Notes: a model not told the origin generated them from the sequence alone. 64,000 nucleotides of DNA from Undibacterium sp. 5I1 (GCF_034314085.1 NZ_JAVIWI010000001.1:1240001-1304000); one strand, 5' to 3'. Counted from the stretch's first letter, positions 44,727-55,526 are shown. Numbers and translations: made by a program.

Positions 44727-47177
44727 TTACTTCGCATTAATAGTGATAGGGATCGCTACTTTTGCAGTACGTCCGGCAGAATCAACAACGGACACGCTCA
44801 AACTATAACTGCCTGTTACCGGACTCGCCCAAGCGGCGATCACGTTCATTCCGCTCATAGAAAAACTCATTCCCATCGGTGCACCAGAGATCGTGATGGA
44901 TAACGACGTCGCACCAGGATCTGTGATTCCTATCGTTCCGGAAAGCGCTTTACCCGCGACGCCTACCATGGTTGGCACTGTGATTACCGGACCGCTTACG
45001 CTAGTCGTGCTAATTGTTACGGTGAAAATACCTTGACCGCTCAATCCGGTTTTGCTGTCTTTTGCAATCACAGTCACAGCATAGTTGCCTGTTATCGGCG
45101 TTGCCCAGCTCACGATGCCAGCTACACTAATAGTCATCCCGGCGGGTGCGCCAGTCATTGTGTAAGTCACTGGATTGGACGCAGTGACCGACACGCTAAA
45201 CGACAATGCCGTGCCCGCTTTGCCCAAAATAGTCGTTGCATTGACTACGGGCGCTTGAGTCGTTGTCGCGGCAGTGATTGTGATGGTATAGATCGCTTGG
45301 CCGCTTAGTCCAGTTTTAGAATCTTTTACTGTGACTAATACTGAGTAGGTACCAAGTACTGGCGTCGCCCACGTCACCGCACCGGTATTGCTGATCGTCA
45401 TCCCGGATGGGGCACCACTTAAACTGTATGTCAATGGGTTGGCGGAAGTAGCAGATACCGTGAACGATAATGCCGTGCCGACTTTGCCAGCAATGCTCGC
45501 AGGCGTCACTACCGGCGCAGTCACTGGCATACTTGCGCCAGACAAACTAGTTAATAAGTTGCTGATATTCGGTGTGCCTAAACCAGACAATGAGTCATAT
45601 CCGATTTTGGCACTACAAGTGGCGCAAGTACCGTCAGAACCTTTGGTGATATCCGCAAACGCACTGGCATAAGCGCCGGGTACAGTTGAGATTTGTCCAT
45701 ATAAAACTGCATGCGGCCCACCTAATGCAGATTTCGCAGTCAGAGCGCGTGAGGCGTTGGCGATCGCGATAATGCCAGCCCACTGCGGGGTAGATAAACT
45801 GGTACCACCAGCACTGACCCAACTCGCAGCAGAACTGCCTGAAGGAATAATCGCTACATATTGTCCGGTAGAGGGATCTGCATTGAACGACACATCGGCA
45901 ACTGTACGACGTGCCACCGTTCCCATCCCTGGCACCGCGTTGGACTGATAAGCTGGTGTGGCTATATAAGCACTGGTGCCACCACCTGTGCCAGACCAAC
46001 TCACCTCACTGCGCGTACCAGTGCCGGAAAAACTTAAGCTTGTACCGCCAACCGCCAACACATTTGGCGAAACGGAAGGCCATTCAACGGCAGCGCCAGA
46101 ATCACCTGTCGCAGCAAGATATGTCATATTCGCGGCAGCAAATGCGGCATCAACAGAGCCGGTCCAATTACCTTCTGTCGCACCAAAGCTCATTGAGACC
46201 ACGCCCGGCCCCATTGCATTGGCTAATTTCACGCCACCGATCAAACTGTTGAGTGAAGCATCAACAGCTTCGATCAAAATAATCCGTGCCAGCGGTGCTG
46301 TCGCATGCGCCCACTGCACGTCGAGAGCGATTTCTGTCGCCCAGCCAGAATCATAAGCAGGTGCTGTCGCCGTTAAGGTGCCGCTGGCCGTGTTGTAGAC
46401 CACTGCAAATTCGCAGCTACTGGCCGATGCTGTCGCAAGCGGGAGTGCCGTTGTGGCAGAGATCGTTTTAGTCGTACAAGCGGGCAAGCCAAATTTTTGA
46501 TTAAATGTTGTCAGTTCCGCGGCGACATTAGGGTCGTGCATTGCGTCAACGATATAAATGGTTTGTCCCGCACCGAGTTGGGCAGCTTGCGCCGGAGTCA
46601 GCGCATTTGTGGTCGCTGGTATGGCTGGCAAACCATAGGCTGCGCGAATTTGCGCTGGTGTATAGGTTGATACCGCAGTTGTCGCAGCAGCCGGGCTAAC
46701 TGTGCTGCTATCCACTGTAGACTGAAGCTGTGATTGCGTTTGAGTTTCCATGTTCCGATTATGCAAATCTCTAACAATCTCCATTGCAGACACGGTCAAG
46801 CGACGTGTTGAAAGATTTTTAAATTCTGTTGGTATCGCTTGTGTATGAGGCGCTGACAATGCAGATACAGCACTGTCCTCAAACTCAGGCGTGTTAAGCA
46901 GCACTGGCGCCAGATGAAACGCTGGCTGCGCAATTTGCATTGCTGCTGCGTCAGGTAAATTGGGCACATCGACTTGTAAAGTTGTAGTGCCAGTAGCAAC
47001 CAAAGGAGCGATTTGTATAGAGCTTTGGGCACTGGTGGGCGCATTGGTCGATGCGCTGTCGTTCGCACCACCGCAAGCAGTGAGCAGGCTTGCTACGCAC
47101 GTGACAAGCAAGCTCCCAATCGTCAGTAGCGAACTATTTTTTGTATTAGATTTTAGTTTAAAGGATGATCTTTTCAT
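44727..47177 (-). CDS. Sedolisin (S53) peptidase lipoprotein with three Ig-like repeats
   Basis: An 816-residue exported protease. The N-terminal lipoprotein signal ends LLTACGG, so the mature Cys is lipidated. The S53 domain has the Glu/Asp pair in EIALDVQWAHA, the oxyanion Asp in ATGDSGAAVEWPS and the nucleophile Ser in SAGGTSLSTPQWAG, plus SFADITKG-like calcium-site residues (ADITKGSDG). The C-terminal ~260 residues hold three putative He_PIG/Ig-like repeats, each with a GxAGxALSxx start and SLSGAPxGM middle. A c-di-GMP riboswitch lies in its leader. Homologues include adhesin-degrading or secreted acid proteases; the target is unknown. Confidence 0.85.
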   Translation of the reverse strand: MKRSSFKLKSNTKNSSLLTIGSLLVTCVASLLTACGGANDSASTNAPTSAQSSIQIAPLVATGTTTLQVDVPNLPDAAAMQIAQPAFHLAPVLLNTPEFEDSAVSALSAPHTQAIPTEFKNLSTRRLTVSAMEIVRDLHNRNMETQTQSQLQSTVDSSTVSPAAATTAVSTYTPAQIRAAYGLPAIPATTNALTPAQAAQLGAGQTIYIVDAMHDPNVAAELTTFNQKFGLPACTTKTISATTALPLATASASSCEFAVVYNTASGTLTATAPAYDSGWATEIALDVQWAHATAPLARIILIEAVDASLNSLIGGVKLANAMGPGVVSMSFGATEGNWTGSVDAAFAAANMTYLAATGDSGAAVEWPSVSPNVLAVGGTSLSFSGTGTRSEVSWSGTGGGTSAYIATPAYQSNAVPGMGTVARRTVADVSFNADPSTGQYVAIIPSGSSAASWVSAGGTSLSTPQWAGIIAIANASRALTAKSALGGPHAVLYGQISTVPGAYASAFADITKGSDGTCATCSAKIGYDSLSGLGTPNISNLLTSLSGASMPVTAPVVTPASIAGKVGTALSFTVSATSANPLTYSLSGAPSGMTISNTGAVTWATPVLGTYSVLVTVKDSKTGLSGQAIYTITITAATTTQAPVVNATTILGKAGTALSFSVSVTASNPVTYTMTGAPAGMTISVAGIVSWATPITGNYAVTVIAKDSKTGLSGQGIFTVTISTTSVSGPVITVPTMVGVAGKALSGTIGITDPGATSLSITISGAPMGMSFSMSGMNVIAAWASPVTGSYSLSVSVVDSAGRTAKVAIPITINAK

Positions 47178-47767
47178 GGCTGCAACGCTCCGATATAAAA
47201 AATATAGGCGAGGGCCAAAAGTGACAACGATCAGTTTATTTACAGTAGATGTAATTTACGTCTCGTTGGCAACCCCGCTACCATGGCGCTTTCGCGCTGT
47301 AGGCCGGTGGCTTTGCGTCCTCGTTTTTCAACAAGTTTGCCCTCAGTGATTCATACTAATTTGTCGTGCTTTTAGTGTCATACAACTATTAGCACTATAT
47401 AACTTGCTTAATATTATCTATTCCATGGGTAAACTGTACTAGAAAGTAGATCCTAAAAGTTAAATTTTGTTGCGCCACCTCAACTTTTTATAGATTGAGG
47501 CAATGAATATACGGTTTCTGATATGGAATAAATAATTAATTTCCAAAAAAATATGCAGTTATTGAAAAAAACGAATATTGTTTATAAAAATATTTCAGAA
47601 TTAATGATCTGCTAACAGGTGTAACAGAATTGATCAGAATTATTCTAAAAAATTCTCAACAATTTCTTATTTCTCTCTGGCTATTCGCTGACGTTTGATA
47701 GGCGGCATATTAGCTGAGCTTATTGCGCACCATTCCATAATATGTTTCTCAAGAAAGTAGCACACCC
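47178..47767. other. AT-rich divergent intergenic region with riboswitch
   Basis: 590 bp between the sedolisin and 2OG-oxygenase genes. The c-di-GMP riboswitch occupies 47265-47345; the AT-rich part to its right should hold both promoters. No further gene seen. Confidence 0.5.
47265..47345 (-). promoter_or_regulatory. Cyclic di-GMP-I (GEMM) riboswitch
   Basis: Read on the minus strand, the segment holds GGCAAAC, a GAAA-containing loop, the diagnostic GGACGCAAAGCCACCGGCC, then a variable arm closed by GCGC/GCGC and the receptor side GGTAGCGGGGTTGCC. These match the GEMM-I consensus in order and spacing. It ends ~88 nt before the sedolisin ATG. The expression platform is not obvious. Confidence 0.92.
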
Positions 47768-48412
47768 ATGTTTGCCGAATCACTTGGTGATTCATTCCCT
47801 GATTTTGTGCGCCTTAGCATTGCGCATCAAATCAACATTGTTGAAGACTTAGTCAAACAAGGCTGGTCACAACAAAACATTTTTTTGTCTGAAAATTTAA
47901 CTCTGGCGTTGGCGGCGGAATGTCAAGCATTGGCAGATATTGGCGCGTTAAAATTAGCCAATGTCGGTCGTGGTGCTGCGCAAGTGATCAGGCCAGAGAT
48001 TCGCGGTGATCAAATCCAATGGCTAAAAGCAGGTCAGTCGCTAGCGTGTGACCGCTATCTGCAAATTATGGAAACAGTGCGGCTTGCTTTAAACCAAGCA
48101 TTGTATTTGGGGCTGGATGATTATGAGAGCCACTTTGCTTTTTATGCGCCAGGGGCGTCTTACCTCAAACATCTGGACCGGTTTCGTGACGATGATCGCC
48201 GGATTGTATCCGTGGTAATTTATCTGAACTATCGTTGGTTGCCGGAGCAGGGCGGTGCTTTACGACTGCATCCCATCGATAAGTGCACAGAGGACATTTC
48301 GCCACTCGGCAGCCGCATGGTGCTATTTTTATCGGCTGATATGCAACACGAAGTGCTACCCGCAACGCGTGACCGGCTATCTCTCGCGGGTTGGTTTAGA
48401 CGACGCGCTTGA
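47768..48412 (+). CDS. 2-oxoglutarate/Fe(II) oxygenase
   Basis: A 214-residue dioxygenase of the prolyl-4-hydroxylase/SM-20 type. The Fe ligands are in YLKHLDRFRDDDRR (HxD) and ADMQHEVLPAT (His), and the 2OG-binding Arg in RDRLSLAGWFRR. GGALRL and VVIYLNYRWLP complete the jelly roll. The substrate, protein or small molecule, is unknown. Confidence 0.87.
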   Translation: MFAESLGDSFPDFVRLSIAHQINIVEDLVKQGWSQQNIFLSENLTLALAAECQALADIGALKLANVGRGAAQVIRPEIRGDQIQWLKAGQSLACDRYLQIMETVRLALNQALYLGLDDYESHFAFYAPGASYLKHLDRFRDDDRRIVSVVIYLNYRWLPEQGGALRLHPIDKCTEDISPLGSRMVLFLSADMQHEVLPATRDRLSLAGWFRRRA

Positions 48413-48548
48413 TCTTTAACGTGATCTGAAAACTAAGGTATTTGGGACAAACTTGCCATAAAAAATGCGCAACACCATTTCTATCGCTTAAATGGGTATT
48501 ATGCATCTTAAAAAAACCAAAAAATCTCGGTGTAAACAAAGCGCTACA

Positions 48549-49013
48549 TCAAGCCTTGCTCAAAAATGAGCTGGAAAATTGCTCCAGCATATTTCCCAAC
48601 TCACCAAAACCAGAGGTGGCTACTTCACCGTTGGGCGTAAGCTTATCTACCAGACCGGGCAACATTTCCGCCAAATGTACCGCTGCACCGTCGTGCGATA
48701 AACCTGCTGCTTCTGCCAATTGCGCTAGCTGGCCATTGCCGAGCGCACTTTTGATTTGGTCTGCAGAGATCGGCAAATTATGACCATTGCTTATCCATGA
48801 GCTGACGATATTGCCGAGGCCGGCGTTTTCAAATGCGCTAACTAAACCAGATAAGCCCGACGAGCCAGTTTGATCACTTTGACCATTTTGTCCGTTAGCA
48901 GATTGATTATTGGTAAGCATACCAAGCGCAGCTTGTAGCAACATCGCTTTGGGATCATTACCTTGATCCGAGTTGCCGCCCAACATGCCTAATGCTGAAT
49001 CCAGAAGTCCCAT
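48549..49013 (-). CDS. YidB-like DUF937 protein
   Basis: A 154-residue protein. MGLLDSALGMLGG and the glycine/glutamine-rich middle, then GLGNIVSSWISNGHNLPISADQIKSALGNGQLAQLAEAAGL, match YidB/DUF937 proteins of unknown function. The C-terminal KLTPNGEVATSGFGELGNML also fits. Confidence 0.85.
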   Translation of the reverse strand: MGLLDSALGMLGGNSDQGNDPKAMLLQAALGMLTNNQSANGQNGQSDQTGSSGLSGLVSAFENAGLGNIVSSWISNGHNLPISADQIKSALGNGQLAQLAEAAGLSHDGAAVHLAEMLPGLVDKLTPNGEVATSGFGELGNMLEQFSSSFLSKA

Positions 49014-49213
49014 ACGATCCCTTTCTGAGGTGGTTGATGAATTACATTACAACGTAAACGACAATCATATTAATACTAAAAAGTTAATCTGATTGTGAAC
49101 TTTGTATGAATAGTTTCCGGAGGTATTTGTCATCCAAGGTTATTGCTCGCCGAGAGACTATTTTGCAACGCTGTCAGTGGCGCTGCGATTGTGCGCTCTG
49201 CTATATTTGCCGC

Positions 49214-51211
49214 ATGAAAAAAATAAAAACAATCGCTTCAAAAATAGGGTTTAGTTTGATTGCTGTGTTATTTGGGGTGAGCTTCACTGCTGCTGGTATT
49301 GGAGCAGGTGCGATCCCTTTGGCTAAGCAGATAATTGGTTTGTGGAAAGCACAAAATCTGGTGGCAGTACAGGCGCAGATTGAAAAACTATCCCTGGAAG
49401 AGCACGACGGTGAGACCAGAACTTACCAGGTAAAGGCTGAATTTAGTTACAGCTATCAAGCCTTAGGTCACCGCAGCAAGCGCATTAACATCGGCGGCGA
49501 CAGCAACGATAATATTGGCGACTACCAACGTGATATTTATCGAGAATTGCAACGCGCCAAAGACCAGGAGCAGTCCGTCACGCTCTGGGTCGATCCCGAC
49601 GATCCTGAGTTTGCCGTCTATGACCGCGCAATTCGCTGGATGCGGTTATTGTTTCTGTTGCCGTTTGCATCGCTGTTCCCTGCTGTGGGGATTGGCGCTT
49701 GCTGGGCACTCTGGAAAATCTGGCGGCCTTCGGCTGAACCTGTCATTCCTGTTGTTACAGTAGAATTCGCTCAACAACATCAAGTACCACTTTCTAGCCT
49801 GATCATTGCCCCAGAACAAAGCGGTGCGTTGCCAATGGGTGTCTTTGCCGTGTTCTGGAACTTGCTCTCCTGGCCAATCGCTGGGGTGGCATTGTTCTCA
49901 TCTCATATTGGCAATAATCCACTGATCCTCATCGCCGCTATCTTCCCTCTGGTTGGTATTGGGATGATTCTTTTTGCAGTGAAATTATGGTTTGTCAGAA
50001 GCTGCATTGGTCAGCCAGTTTTAGTGACCACCAGAGCGCCGGAAATAGGGTTGAATGAATGGAAAGCGAGCATACGTTTTATACCACCGCTCGGTGAAAG
50101 TTTGGGTATGTTACGCACACCGCAAGCAAGTTATCCGGTCAGGATTGAATGCCAGTGTCTTTATGAAGACAGCAGTGGTGAAGATACCAGCACTAAAACC
50201 TTGTGGTCACTCGTCGTGGATGAGGTGCAGCTTGCGCATGGAACTTCGCAGACGAGTTTCATGGTCGATTTTCCAGCACAATTGCCAGCCTCAGGTGCTG
50301 CGGATGGTAAGAACAAAAAAATTATTTGGAAATTAGTAGTCAGAGTATTTGATGGTGATTTAGTTTTTCCTTTGTTGGTTGGTTTTGCATTGAACGAGTC
50401 TTCAAAGATCCACTGGCAATGCCTGCTGCACAAATCAAAACCGCTAGATCAGCTAGATTTGACAAAGCTAGCGGAGGCTGCGTCTTTGCGTAATGCCGCT
50501 GATCGCATGAATCCTTGGTTAGGGCGCATCTTTTTATTATTTTTTGTCGCGGTTGCTGGATGGAGTTTGATCAACTTTTTGTTATCGGTGTTTGGTCCTG
50601 CTCGTAACGAGGCGCAGTCAGAAATGGCGCCTGTACAAACCGAGACATATACACAATTACAGGCAAAGCTTGCTGAGGGTGCTGATCCAAATCGGCGTGA
50701 CAACGATGGACTAACCAGCTTGATGCAGGCTGCGCAAGAAAAAGATTTGGCCAAAGTGCAATTATTATTATCGAGTGGCGCACGTGTTGACGATGTGACG
50801 CCAGTTGTCATTAGCGCTGCAGGTTACCGAATGGGAAACCGCAGCGCCTTATTTGATGCGATTAGTAGCGACGCGGTTGAAGTGGTCGGTGTTTTACTTG
50901 ACGCTGGTGCCGACATGCGATTAGCCAGCAATCAGGTCTGGACGCCCATGCATTACGCTGCCTATGTCGGTGCTGTGCGCAGTATGCGTGTATTGCGAGA
51001 ATATGGCGCTGAGATTGATGTGCCGTTTAGCGAAGCGCGCGGTTCTACCCCATTAATGGTTGCTGCGCAATATGATCAGTTGCAGTCAATCCAATTTTTA
51101 CTGGAATCTGGTGCCGATAAAACGAAATTAGATTTGTACGGAGAAAATGCATGCGGCTATGCGCGTTATTTTAAAAAAACAGCTGCTGCAAAAGCGCTTG
51201 ACTGCGATTAA
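49214..51211 (+). CDS. Membrane protein with DUF3592 region and C-terminal ankyrin repeats
   Basis: A 665-residue protein from the ATG at 49214. Residues ~10-30 form a first membrane segment, followed by an extracytoplasmic DUF3592-like region (YSYQALGHRSKRINIGG, WVDPDDPEFAVYDR) up to a second segment (~140-165), more segments near 215-265 and 435-460, and four or so ankyrin repeats (~490-660: GADPNRRDNDGLTSLMQAAQ, AGADMRLASNQVWTPMHYAA, GSTPLMVAAQYDQ). The combination is unusual. The function is unknown; a scaffold role is possible. Confidence 0.75.
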   Translation: MKKIKTIASKIGFSLIAVLFGVSFTAAGIGAGAIPLAKQIIGLWKAQNLVAVQAQIEKLSLEEHDGETRTYQVKAEFSYSYQALGHRSKRINIGGDSNDNIGDYQRDIYRELQRAKDQEQSVTLWVDPDDPEFAVYDRAIRWMRLLFLLPFASLFPAVGIGACWALWKIWRPSAEPVIPVVTVEFAQQHQVPLSSLIIAPEQSGALPMGVFAVFWNLLSWPIAGVALFSSHIGNNPLILIAAIFPLVGIGMILFAVKLWFVRSCIGQPVLVTTRAPEIGLNEWKASIRFIPPLGESLGMLRTPQASYPVRIECQCLYEDSSGEDTSTKTLWSLVVDEVQLAHGTSQTSFMVDFPAQLPASGAADGKNKKIIWKLVVRVFDGDLVFPLLVGFALNESSKIHWQCLLHKSKPLDQLDLTKLAEAASLRNAADRMNPWLGRIFLLFFVAVAGWSLINFLLSVFGPARNEAQSEMAPVQTETYTQLQAKLAEGADPNRRDNDGLTSLMQAAQEKDLAKVQLLLSSGARVDDVTPVVISAAGYRMGNRSALFDAISSDAVEVVGVLLDAGADMRLASNQVWTPMHYAAYVGAVRSMRVLREYGAEIDVPFSEARGSTPLMVAAQYDQLQSIQFLLESGADKTKLDLYGENACGYARYFKKTAAAKALDCD

Positions 51212-51285
51212 CCTGAGAGATTAGTTCAAGAGAGTAAGTTCAAACAATCATTTCAAACAAAAAATAATCGCAGCACCGCAGTACT

Positions 51286-52011
51286 TTACATCCCTCCCCA
51301 CGCCGCATTTAATGTCGCAATCGCCGCCAGACCTGCGGTTTCTGTACGTAAGATGCGTGGCCCCATACTCAGGGTCAAGACACCTTGTCTGATCGCCAGC
51401 ATTTCTTCATCATCAGAAAATCCACCCTCAGGACCGATCATCAGGCTGACTGATTGCGCGGGGTGATGACGTGCCCAGTCGGCAAGCGATTGATCTGCTC
51501 TGGGCGATAACAAAATGCGTTTATGCATATCTTGCTGTGCCAGCCATTTAGGCAAATCCATAACTGGAGACAAATGAGCCAGGCGATTACGCCCACATTG
51601 CTCCGCCGCAGCGACGATAATGCCTTGCCAGTGAGCGAGCTTTTTTTCAGCACGCTCTGCCGATAATCTCACCACACAACGTTGGGATGACAATGGCTGT
51701 ATGGTCGTCACGCCAAGTTCAATCGCTTTTTCAATAATCCAATCCATCTTGGATGCTTCCGGCAAAGCCTGCGCCAAAGTCAGGGCAAATGGTAGTTCGC
51801 ATTCTTCCGGTAAAAATACTTTGACTTCTGCGATGACACTTTTTTTTGTAACGGACACCAAGGTGGCGACATAACTGCCGCCTTCGCCATTAAACAGAGA
51901 AATGTTCTCGCCAGCAGAAAGTCGTAAAACAAATATATGGTGAGCGACATCTGTAGGCAGATCAATCGAGGCGCCGATGGTAAGCGGTAAAGGGCAAAAG
52001 AAGCGAGGCAT
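51286..52011 (-). CDS. rsmE: 16S rRNA m3U1498 methyltransferase
   Basis: A 241-residue SPOUT methyltransferase. N-terminal PUA-like part (LRLSAGENISLFNGEGG), then the knot: IQPLSSQRCVVR, QCGRNRLAHLSPV, LMIGPEGGFSDDE and LSMGPRILRTETAGLAAIATL, the S-adenosylmethionine-binding motifs of RsmE. Confidence 0.94.
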   Translation of the reverse strand: MPRFFCPLPLTIGASIDLPTDVAHHIFVLRLSAGENISLFNGEGGSYVATLVSVTKKSVIAEVKVFLPEECELPFALTLAQALPEASKMDWIIEKAIELGVTTIQPLSSQRCVVRLSAERAEKKLAHWQGIIVAAAEQCGRNRLAHLSPVMDLPKWLAQQDMHKRILLSPRADQSLADWARHHPAQSVSLMIGPEGGFSDDEEMLAIRQGVLTLSMGPRILRTETAGLAAIATLNAAWGGM

Positions 52012-52753
52012 GTTCTATTTGTATAAAAGAGTATTCGTGTGACGGTATCGAAAAACGCCATATCATGGAAAAAGATTATACGGCAGGCTTTACTAATTTC
52101 GATTTGTGCAAGGAGTGATACTGGGAAGCTGACGGTGCAAATTTCTTATAAAGGAAGATTTTGCGGATAGTCCGCTCCAAGGGTCGCGGCTAAGCACTAT
52201 ATGGATTGCTGCTAAATCATTGCTGTTCGCGCTTTGTTTGTTTTCTTATTGGATTTAAATTTATACTCCCAATTAGTATATTTAAGTGTCCATATATTCA
52301 TTGGGTATTAAGGCATTTTTTATAAAATCATGGGGGAGTATATTTTTTTTAAACCATCTAAAGCTGGACTGATCGTTTGAAAAAGATCAAATTACCTTAT
52401 CGCAACGAGTTAAAGATGCGCCTGTATATTCGTTCAACTTGGGCTGATGTTGATGATTTTATAAACTCATATCAAAACTCCCTGATAATAAAATTGCCTT
52501 AATGGCATCAACTGTAAAAATTGATAGGAATAAATTGCGAGAGGTGAATATGACAGTTCGCATAGTTCTCCACTCCCGCTCTGTTAAAATAACGGACTTC
52601 GCAGAATCTGTTGCATATTTCTAGCCTGTTCGTCGTAGTTTTTCGCTCAGTATTTTCTGCTGGTCGTGTTCAAAGCATGACTCAACAAAGCATTACCTAA
52701 GTATTTAAAGCTATAAAGATTTTCCCAGACACTCTTAGCCCAATCTAATCGCC
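52012..52753. other. Intergenic region upstream of tkt
   Basis: 742 bp between divergent rsmE and tkt. It contains repeat copy 7 (52262-52343). A 24-codon frame at 52550-52624 has a good AGAGGTG ribosome-binding site but no other support. No RNA family recognised. Confidence 0.5.
52262..52343 (+). repeat. Dispersed palindromic repeat, copy 7
   Basis: Starts TATACTCCCAATTAGTATAT, core GTGTCCATATATTCATTGGG, ends TCATGGGGGAGTATAT. This is the only copy between divergent genes. Confidence 0.8.
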
Positions 52754-54757
52754 ATGACCACATCTATACAGCCAGCTATGCTTACTAAAATGGCCAACGC
52801 CATCCGCGCTTTGTCTATGGACGCCGTACAAAAGGCCAATTCTGGCCATCCTGGTATGCCTATGGGGATGGCAGATATTGCCGTGGCACTGTGGAGTGGT
52901 CACTATCGCCATAATCCATCCAATCCACAATGGATCAACCGTGATCGCTTTTTGCTGTCGAACGGCCATGGTTCTATGTTGCATTATTCTTTACTGCATT
53001 TGACTGGCTATGATCTCAGCATGGACGAGATCAAAAATTTTCGTCAATTGCATTCTAAAACTGCGGGGCATCCAGAAGTCCACATCACACCTGGTGTAGA
53101 GACAACCACCGGTCCGCTAGGACAAGGGATTACCAATGGCGTTGGTATGGCCTTGGCTGAGAAATTGCTGGCGGCGGAATTTAATGAGCCTGGCCTAAAC
53201 ATCGTCGATCACCACACGTATGTATTTATGGGAGATGGCTGTTTGATGGAAGGTATTTCTCACGAGGCCTGTTCCTTAGCGGGCACCTTGCGTCTGAACA
53301 AACTGATTGCTTTTTGGGATGACAACGGTATTTCTATCGATGGTCATGTCGAGGGCTGGTTCACCGATGACACGCCTAAACGGTTTGAAGCGTATGGCTG
53401 GAATGTTGTAAGAGCAGTCGATGGTCACAATCCCGCTGCCGTGTCTGCCGCAATTGTTGCTGCCAAGGCCTCTGATAAACCAACACTGATTTGCTGCAAA
53501 ACGGTGATCGGTAAGGGCTCTCCGAACATGGAAGGCACGCATAACGTCCACGGTGCTGCCTTGGGCGATAAAGAAATCGCTGCAGTTCGCGCCAATATCG
53601 ATTGGCCATATCCACCATTTGAGGTACCTGCTGACATCTACGCAGCCTGGGACGCAAAAGCCAGTGGTAATAAAATGGAAGGCGAGTGGAATGCGCAATT
53701 TGCTGCCTACACAGAGCAGTTTCCGCACAAAGCGGCTGAACTGACTCGCCGCATGAAGGGTGAATTGCCAGCCAATTTTGACGAAGTCGTCGCCAGTGCC
53801 ATTAATTCTTGCGTAGAGAAAAAAGAAAACATCGCTACCCGTAAAGCCAGCCAAAACGCGATTCAGGCCTTTGCGCCTTCATTGCCAGAATTCCTTGGTG
53901 GTTCTGCTGATTTGACGGGTTCTAACCTGACAAACTGGAAAGAATGTGTTGCGGTACGCGGTAATCAAGCCGGTAATCACATTAACTACGGCGTGCGTGA
54001 ATTTGGTATGAGCGCGATGATGAATGGTATCGCTTTGCACGGCGGTTACATTCCTTTTGGCGCCACCTTCCTGACTTTCTCTGATTACAGCCGTAATGCG
54101 ATCCGCATGGCGGCGCTGATGAAAATCCGTACCTTATTTGTCTTTACACATGACTCTATCGGTTTGGGTGAAGATGGTCCTACGCATCAATCAGTTGAGC
54201 ACATTTCTAGTATGCGTTTGATCCCTAATCTGGATAACTGGCGTCCATGCGACACAGTGGAATCTGCAGCGGCCTGGGCTTTTGCAGTGAAGCGCCACGA
54301 TGGTCCATCGACGCTGATTTTCTCGCGCCAAAACTTACCCTACCAAGAACGTAGCGCACAGCAAATTGCCGATGTTTCTCGCGGTGGTTATGTATTACAA
54401 GATGTTGCCGATGCTAAAGCCGTGCTGATTGCCACTGGTTCAGAAATTGAACTCGCGGTGAAATCAGCCGCCGAGCTGGCAAAGCAAGGCATACCTGTAC
54501 GCGTCGTGTCTATGCCATCAACCGATGTCTTTGATCGTCAGGACTCAGCGTATAAAGCGAGCGTTCTCGGCAAAGGTTTGCCACGGATTGCAATCGAAGC
54601 TGGTGTAACTGACTTCTGGTACAAATATGTCGGCTTGGAAGGTGCTGTTGTCGGCATCGATACTTTTGGTGAATCAGCGCCTGCCAGCGTCTTGTTTAAA
54701 TACTTCGGTTTTACAGTAGAAAACGTAGTTGCTAAAGTGAAAGCGACTTTAGCGTGA
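52754..54757 (+). CDS. tkt: Transketolase
   Basis: A 667-residue ThDP enzyme of the pentose phosphate and Calvin-type carbon rearrangements. [21 protein letters not shown], the ThDP motif [18 protein letters not shown] and the C-terminal [20 protein letters not shown] are intact. Followed by a GNAT gene whose GTG overlaps the stop codon, then gap. In many relatives tkt directly precedes gap. Confidence 0.96.
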   Translation: MTTSIQPAMLTKMANAIRALSMDAVQKANSGHPGMPMGMADIAVALWSGHYRHNPSNPQWINRDRFLLSNGHGSMLHYSLLHLTGYDLSMDEIKNFRQLHSKTAGHPEVHITPGVETTTGPLGQGITNGVGMALAEKLLAAEFNEPGLNIVDHHTYVFMGDGCLMEGISHEACSLAGTLRLNKLIAFWDDNGISIDGHVEGWFTDDTPKRFEAYGWNVVRAVDGHNPAAVSAAIVAAKASDKPTLICCKTVIGKGSPNMEGTHNVHGAALGDKEIAAVRANIDWPYPPFEVPADIYAAWDAKASGNKMEGEWNAQFAAYTEQFPHKAAELTRRMKGELPANFDEVVASAINSCVEKKENIATRKASQNAIQAFAPSLPEFLGGSADLTGSNLTNWKECVAVRGNQAGNHINYGVREFGMSAMMNGIALHGGYIPFGATFLTFSDYSRNAIRMAALMKIRTLFVFTHDSIGLGEDGPTHQSVEHISSMRLIPNLDNWRPCDTVESAAAWAFAVKRHDGPSTLIFSRQNLPYQERSAQQIADVSRGGYVLQDVADAKAVLIATGSEIELAVKSAAELAKQGIPVRVVSMPSTDVFDRQDSAYKASVLGKGLPRIAIEAGVTDFWYKYVGLEGAVVGIDTFGESAPASVLFKYFGFTVENVVAKVKATLA

Positions 54758-55359
54758 GTAAGCAAAGTATGAGCGATGCCAGCATCATTAAAGAAATCAG
54801 CTTGCGTCGTGCGACAGTCGCCGATGCGCAAGCGATTGCCGCTGTACGTATAGAAAGCTGGCGTGCTACTTATCGCGGTGTCATGCCTGATGAATATCTC
54901 GATGAAATGAAGCTTGATGACAGTACCGCAATCTGGACTCGTATTCTTAACACATCGGCTGATGAGCTACGTTGCGTATTCGTTGCCATTGCGGATGACG
55001 AGATTATTGGGTTCGCCTCCGGGATTCTGTTGAAGGAAGAAAAGCAGGGAATGCATGCAGAGTTAGCTGCGATTTATCTGCGCCCGGCTTATCAAGGTTT
55101 AGGTATCGGTCAACGGATGCTGCAAAAAGTCTCGCGTACTTTGCAAGCCATGGGTGCAAAGAATATGTTGGTCTGGGTCTTGACTGGTAACAAGGCAGCA
55201 CGCCAGTTCTATGAAACTTTTGGCGGTCAATTTTTGATCGAGCAAAACTTCATCTGGGATGAGCTGGAGCTGCAAGAGGTTGCCTATGGCTGGCCAGATT
55301 TGAACGAGTTAACTGAATTGCATTTGACCTCGGCAGAGGTTGCGCCGACTTTGCACTGA
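54754..55359 (+). CDS. GNAT-family N-acetyltransferase overlapping tkt
   Basis: A ~201-residue acetyltransferase. [36 protein letters not shown] starts the fold, [20 protein letters not shown] is the acetyl-CoA loop and [18 protein letters not shown] the C-terminal motif. The GTG start overlaps the tkt TGA (GTGA), implying coupled translation; an ATG at 54769 is the alternative. The substrate is unknown. Confidence 0.85.
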   Translation: MSKQSMSDASIIKEISLRRATVADAQAIAAVRIESWRATYRGVMPDEYLDEMKLDDSTAIWTRILNTSADELRCVFVAIADDEIIGFASGILLKEEKQGMHAELAAIYLRPAYQGLGIGQRMLQKVSRTLQAMGAKNMLVWVLTGNKAARQFYETFGGQFLIEQNFIWDELELQEVAYGWPDLNELTELHLTSAEVAPTLH

Positions 55360-55526
55360 TCGCCAATTTAAGGCCATAGAACCTTAAATTTAAGTAAAAA
55401 AGTGTTCTTGGTTTTTATGAAGGCTTCATACCAGTTTTGTAGTAAACCCCTGAAGTAAACCTTAAACTTATAAAAATTTACACAGATTTATAAAGATTTT
55501 TCACTGTTTTTATTGGAGATAAAACC

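Noticed and set aside
46960..47349. Plus-strand ORF across the sedolisin start and riboswitch
   Set aside because: Shadow of the sedolisin gene and riboswitch; no protein features.
52550..52624. 24-codon ORF with AGAGGTG ribosome-binding site upstream of tkt
   Set aside because: Too short to support, not leader-like in composition and no homology seen; left unannotated.
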